Shown here one piece after another: positions 61,596-64,000 of a stretch of DNA of 64,000 nucleotides (its first letter is position 1; each line of letters opens with the position of its first letter). The DNA is from Cobetia sp. L2A1 (GTDB taxonomy: Bacteria > Pseudomonadota > Gammaproteobacteria > Pseudomonadales > Halomonadaceae): NCBI RefSeq assembly GCF_009796845.1, contig NZ_CP047025.1, positions 1,178,001 through 1,242,000 on the forward strand, given 5' to 3'. The notes under the pieces are model-generated. The model was not told the DNA's origin. It searched no databases and saw nothing but the letters and a program-made list of their open reading frames with translations. The translations under genes were made by a program, and so were the position numbers.

Positions 61596-62105
61596 ATGCT
61601 GAAGCTTTCCAGAATGACCGATTACGCAGCCGTCGTGATGGCACGCATTGCCCGTGAGCCTGACTCGGCACATGCCGCGATTGATCTGGCTGAAAGCGTT
61701 CAGCTGCCCCATCCCACCGTGAGCAAGACACTCAAGGCGCTGGTGCGTGCTGGGCTGCTGGAGTCTCGCCGTGGCGCGCAGGGCGGCTATCGTCTCGCGC
61801 GACCGGCAAGCGAGATTTCGGCCAGTGACATCATCAGCGCCATCGAGGGACCTGTTGCCGTTACCGAGTGCAGCCACGTCGACGGCGATTGCGAGCTGGT
61901 CAACACCTGTGGTGTCGCTGACAACTGGCAGCGGGTGTCGCGTGCGATTGGAGAGTTGCTTGGGAGCGTGACGCTGGCGCATCTGGCGTCGACTTCGCCG
62001 CTGCGCATGCCGGTTCAGCTGCCGATACAGGCCATCAGCCTGTATAGCGATGACAGCCGCGACCTCCGTTCACAGCCGCCAGCAGCACGTGGTCACAAGG
62101 CCTGA
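61596..62105 (+). CDS. Rrf2-family SUF iron-sulfur assembly regulator
   Basis: The 169-residue IscR-like protein has an N-terminal winged helix (MLKLSRMTDYAAVVMARIAR; HPTVSKTLKALVRAGLLESR). Three cysteines, Cys92, Cys99 and Cys105, have near-IscR spacing and probably hold a [2Fe-2S] cluster. It resembles the SUF-linked regulators of family TIGR02944. TGGAGG precedes the ATG. It heads a cluster with sufB and sufC and sits behind an IscR-like site, so cluster-dependent autoregulation is likely. The C-terminal tail is longer than in IscR. Confidence 0.9.
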   Translation: MLKLSRMTDYAAVVMARIAREPDSAHAAIDLAESVQLPHPTVSKTLKALVRAGLLESRRGAQGGYRLARPASEISASDIISAIEGPVAVTECSHVDGDCELVNTCGVADNWQRVSRAIGELLGSVTLAHLASTSPLRMPVQLPIQAISLYSDDSRDLRSQPPAARGHKA

Positions 62106-62214
62106 TTGAGCATCACGCGATCAGACAGAAAAATATGAGAGGCTTCGCTGCCATTCGGGCGAAGTGACCAAGAATATGCACAGACCCGGAGTCACTCCGG
62201 GAGAGGAGATCAGC

Positions 62215-63657
62215 ATGGCGAGCCAGGAGATGGAGCAGCTTGTACAGCGCGAGTACAAGCAGGGCTTCGTGACCGATATCGAAAGCGACACCATTCCGCC
62301 AGGACTGGACGAGAGTGTGATCCGCTTTATCTCGGCCAAGAAGGGTGAGCCCGAGTGGATGCTTGAGTGGCGTCTGGATGCCTATCAGCAGTGGCTAAAG
62401 ATGAAGGCTCCGTCCTGGGCGCATCTGAACTATCCAGATATCGACTATCAGGCGATTTCCTATTTCAGCGCGCCGAAGCGGCCAGAAGATCGTCCGCAGA
62501 GCCTCGATGAAGTCGACCCCAAGCTGCTCGAGACCTACGAGAAGCTTGGCATTCCCCTGCATGAGCGTGCTGCACTGGCGGGTGTGGCGGTGGATGCGGT
62601 GTTCGATTCCGTTTCCGTCACCACCACCTTCAAGAAAGAACTCTCTGAAGCGGGCGTGATCTTCTGCTCCATCTCAGATGCCATCAAGGACTATCCGGAC
62701 CTGATCAAGCAGTATCTTGGTACCGTGGTGCCCAAGGCAGATAATTACTTCACTGCGCTCAATGCTGCCGTCTTTACTGATGGCTCTTTTGTGTTCGTGC
62801 CGGAAGGTGTGACCTGCCCGATGGAGCTGTCCACCTATTTCCGCATCAATGCCGCCAACACCGGCCAGTTCGAGCGCACGCTGATCATCTGTGAAAAGCA
62901 GGCGCAGGTGTCGTATCTGGAAGGCTGCACAGCTCCTCAGCGTGACGAGAACCAGTTGCATGCAGCGGTGGTTGAATTGATCGCGCTGGAAGATGCCTAC
63001 ATCAAGTACTCCACCGTCCAGAACTGGTATCCGGGCGATGAAGACGGCAAGGGTGGTATCTATAACTTCGTCACCAAGCGTGCCGATTGTCGCGGTGATC
63101 GCTCCAAGGTGTCCTGGACGCAGGTCGAGACTGGCTCTGCCATTACCTGGAAGTATCCGTCCTGCATCCTGCGCGGCAAGGATAGCGTCGGTGAGTTCTA
63201 CTCCGTCGCCGTGACCAATGGCCGTCAGCAGGCGGATACCGGCACCAAGATGATCCATATCGGCGAGGGCACCAAGTCCACCATCGTCTCCAAGGGTATC
63301 TCCGCCGGTAATTCTGAGCAGTCCTATCGTGGCTTGGTCAAGATAGGCCCGCGGGCCAAGGGTGCGCGCAACTTTACCCAGTGTGATTCGCTATTGATCG
63401 GCGACCGCTGTGGTGCACACACCTTCCCGTATCAAGAAATCGGCAATGCCAGTGCTACGGTCGAACACGAGGCAACGACCTCCAAGATCGGCGAAGATCA
63501 GCTGTTCTATTGCCGTCAGCGTGGTATCAGCGAAGAGGATGCGGTCAATATGATCGTCAACGGCTTCTGCAAGGATGTCTTCCAGGAGTTGCCGATGGAG
63601 TTCGCCGTCGAGGCTGAAGCCCTGCTTAACGTCACCCTTGAAGGGGCGGTCGGCTAG
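62215..63657 (+). CDS. sufB: Fe-S cluster assembly scaffold SufB
   Basis: SufB is the scaffold on which SufBCD assembles iron-sulfur clusters from SufE-delivered sulfur. The 480-residue protein has the beta-helix core with [68 protein letters not shown] and the C-terminal [19 protein letters not shown]. The ATG at 62215 follows GAGAGGAG; the frame is open to 62164 but that start lacks a site. sufC begins about 80 bases later. Confidence 0.97.
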   Translation: MASQEMEQLVQREYKQGFVTDIESDTIPPGLDESVIRFISAKKGEPEWMLEWRLDAYQQWLKMKAPSWAHLNYPDIDYQAISYFSAPKRPEDRPQSLDEVDPKLLETYEKLGIPLHERAALAGVAVDAVFDSVSVTTTFKKELSEAGVIFCSISDAIKDYPDLIKQYLGTVVPKADNYFTALNAAVFTDGSFVFVPEGVTCPMELSTYFRINAANTGQFERTLIICEKQAQVSYLEGCTAPQRDENQLHAAVVELIALEDAYIKYSTVQNWYPGDEDGKGGIYNFVTKRADCRGDRSKVSWTQVETGSAITWKYPSCILRGKDSVGEFYSVAVTNGRQQADTGTKMIHIGEGTKSTIVSKGISAGNSEQSYRGLVKIGPRAKGARNFTQCDSLLIGDRCGAHTFPYQEIGNASATVEHEATTSKIGEDQLFYCRQRGISEEDAVNMIVNGFCKDVFQELPMEFAVEAEALLNVTLEGAVG

Positions 63658-63734
63658 CGCTCGCGTTGCTCACTACAACGTCATCCCATTCTTGAGGGTC
63701 GCTCGCGGGCGGCCTGTCAGCAAAAGGTATCAAC

Positions 63735-64000
63735 ATGCTCGTAGTCAAAGATCTGCACGTTTCGGTTGAAGGCAAGGAAATCCTCAAGGGACTGGACCTG
63801 ACCATCAACAAGGGTGAAGTTCACGCCATCATGGGTCCTAACGGCGCGGGAAAGTCCACGCTGTCTTCCGTGATCGCGGGTAAGGACGGCTATGAAGTGA
63901 CCTCCGGCACCATCACCTATGAAGGCGAAGATGTGCTGGAAATGGCAGTTGAGGAGCGTGCGCGTGCCGGTCTCCTGCTGGGCTTTCAGTACCCGGTCGA
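63735..64000 (+). CDS. sufC: Fe-S assembly ATPase SufC (partial)
   Basis: The first 88 codons of an ABC-type ATPase are present: MLVVKDLHVSVEGKEILKGL, then the Walker A GPNGAGKSTLSSVIAGKDGY and the GLLLGFQYPV Q-loop region typical of SufC. The gene runs off the right edge. AAAAGG precedes the ATG. Its position after sufB identifies it; SufC powers the SufBCD complex. Confidence 0.97.
   Translation, partial: MLVVKDLHVSVEGKEILKGLDLTINKGEVHAIMGPNGAGKSTLSSVIAGKDGYEVTSGTITYEGEDVLEMAVEERARAGLLLGFQYPV

Noticed and set aside
62674..63258. A 194-codon antisense frame across sufB
   Set aside because: Shadow of sufB; no independent support.

Overview
The window reads as a chromosomal segment of a moderately GC-rich gammaproteobacterium. 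Gene order and protein character suggest the Halomonadaceae (Halomonas/Cobetia-like); this is an inference, since no rRNA or species marker is present. From about 16.4 kb to 61.2 kb the order follows, with rearrangements, a block I recall from Pseudomonas and E. coli: nudF-yqiB-cpdA, yqiA-parE-parC-serB, psd/rhdA, rsgA/orn/queG, nnr-tsaE-amiB-mutL-miaA-hfq-hflX-hflK-hflC, hisZ-purA. It is dense housekeeping DNA; no IS element, prophage or CRISPR array was seen.

Layout. 0-10.4 kb: a partial unknown gene with a hairpin leader, two composite GGDEF-EAL cyclic-di-GMP proteins, a candidate structured RNA, trpI divergent from trpB-trpA, and a lipoprotein hydrolase. 10.4-12.85 kb: tRNA-Arg(CCT) followed by poorly coding, partly AT-rich DNA around one glycosyltransferase; the only accessory-looking stretch. 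12.85-18.6 kb: cmoM, rsmC, greB, a periplasmic TPR protein, nudF-yqiB-cpdA. 18.8-28.6 kb: cysD-cysN, hmp with its divergent NorR-type regulator, cmoA-cmoB and pgi. 28.6-39.4 kb: yqiA-parE-parC-serB, two small genes, and the complete EF-P lysylation set epmB/efp/epmA. 39.8-46.5 kb: psd, rhdA, an NCS2 purine permease, rsgA/orn, queG. 46.7-61.2 kb: the long nnr-to-hflC run, then hisZ and purA. 61.2 kb to the end: an Rrf2-type regulator with sufB and the start of sufC.

How the genes work together. Many concern translation: tRNA modification (cmoA, cmoB, cmoM, miaA, queG, tsaE), ribosome maturation (rsmC, rsgA), EF-P and Hfq. A second theme is nitrosative and iron-sulfur stress: the flavohaemoglobin, the NorR-type activator and the SUF system. 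A third is nucleotide signalling: two GGDEF-EAL proteins, Orn (which removes pGpG) and CpdA (cAMP).

The most informative non-coding signals are: a sigma-54 promoter with three GT-N7-AC sites upstream of hmp; a sigma-70 promoter overlapped by an IscR type-1-like palindrome before the suf genes; a LexA-type box before yqiA-parE; a TrpI-type operator; an alternative-pairing element between hflX and hflK; and a multi-hairpin RNA candidate at 2.76-2.97 kb. I did not find a clearly new multi-gene system. The RNA candidate and the hflX-hflK element are the best prospects for something undescribed.
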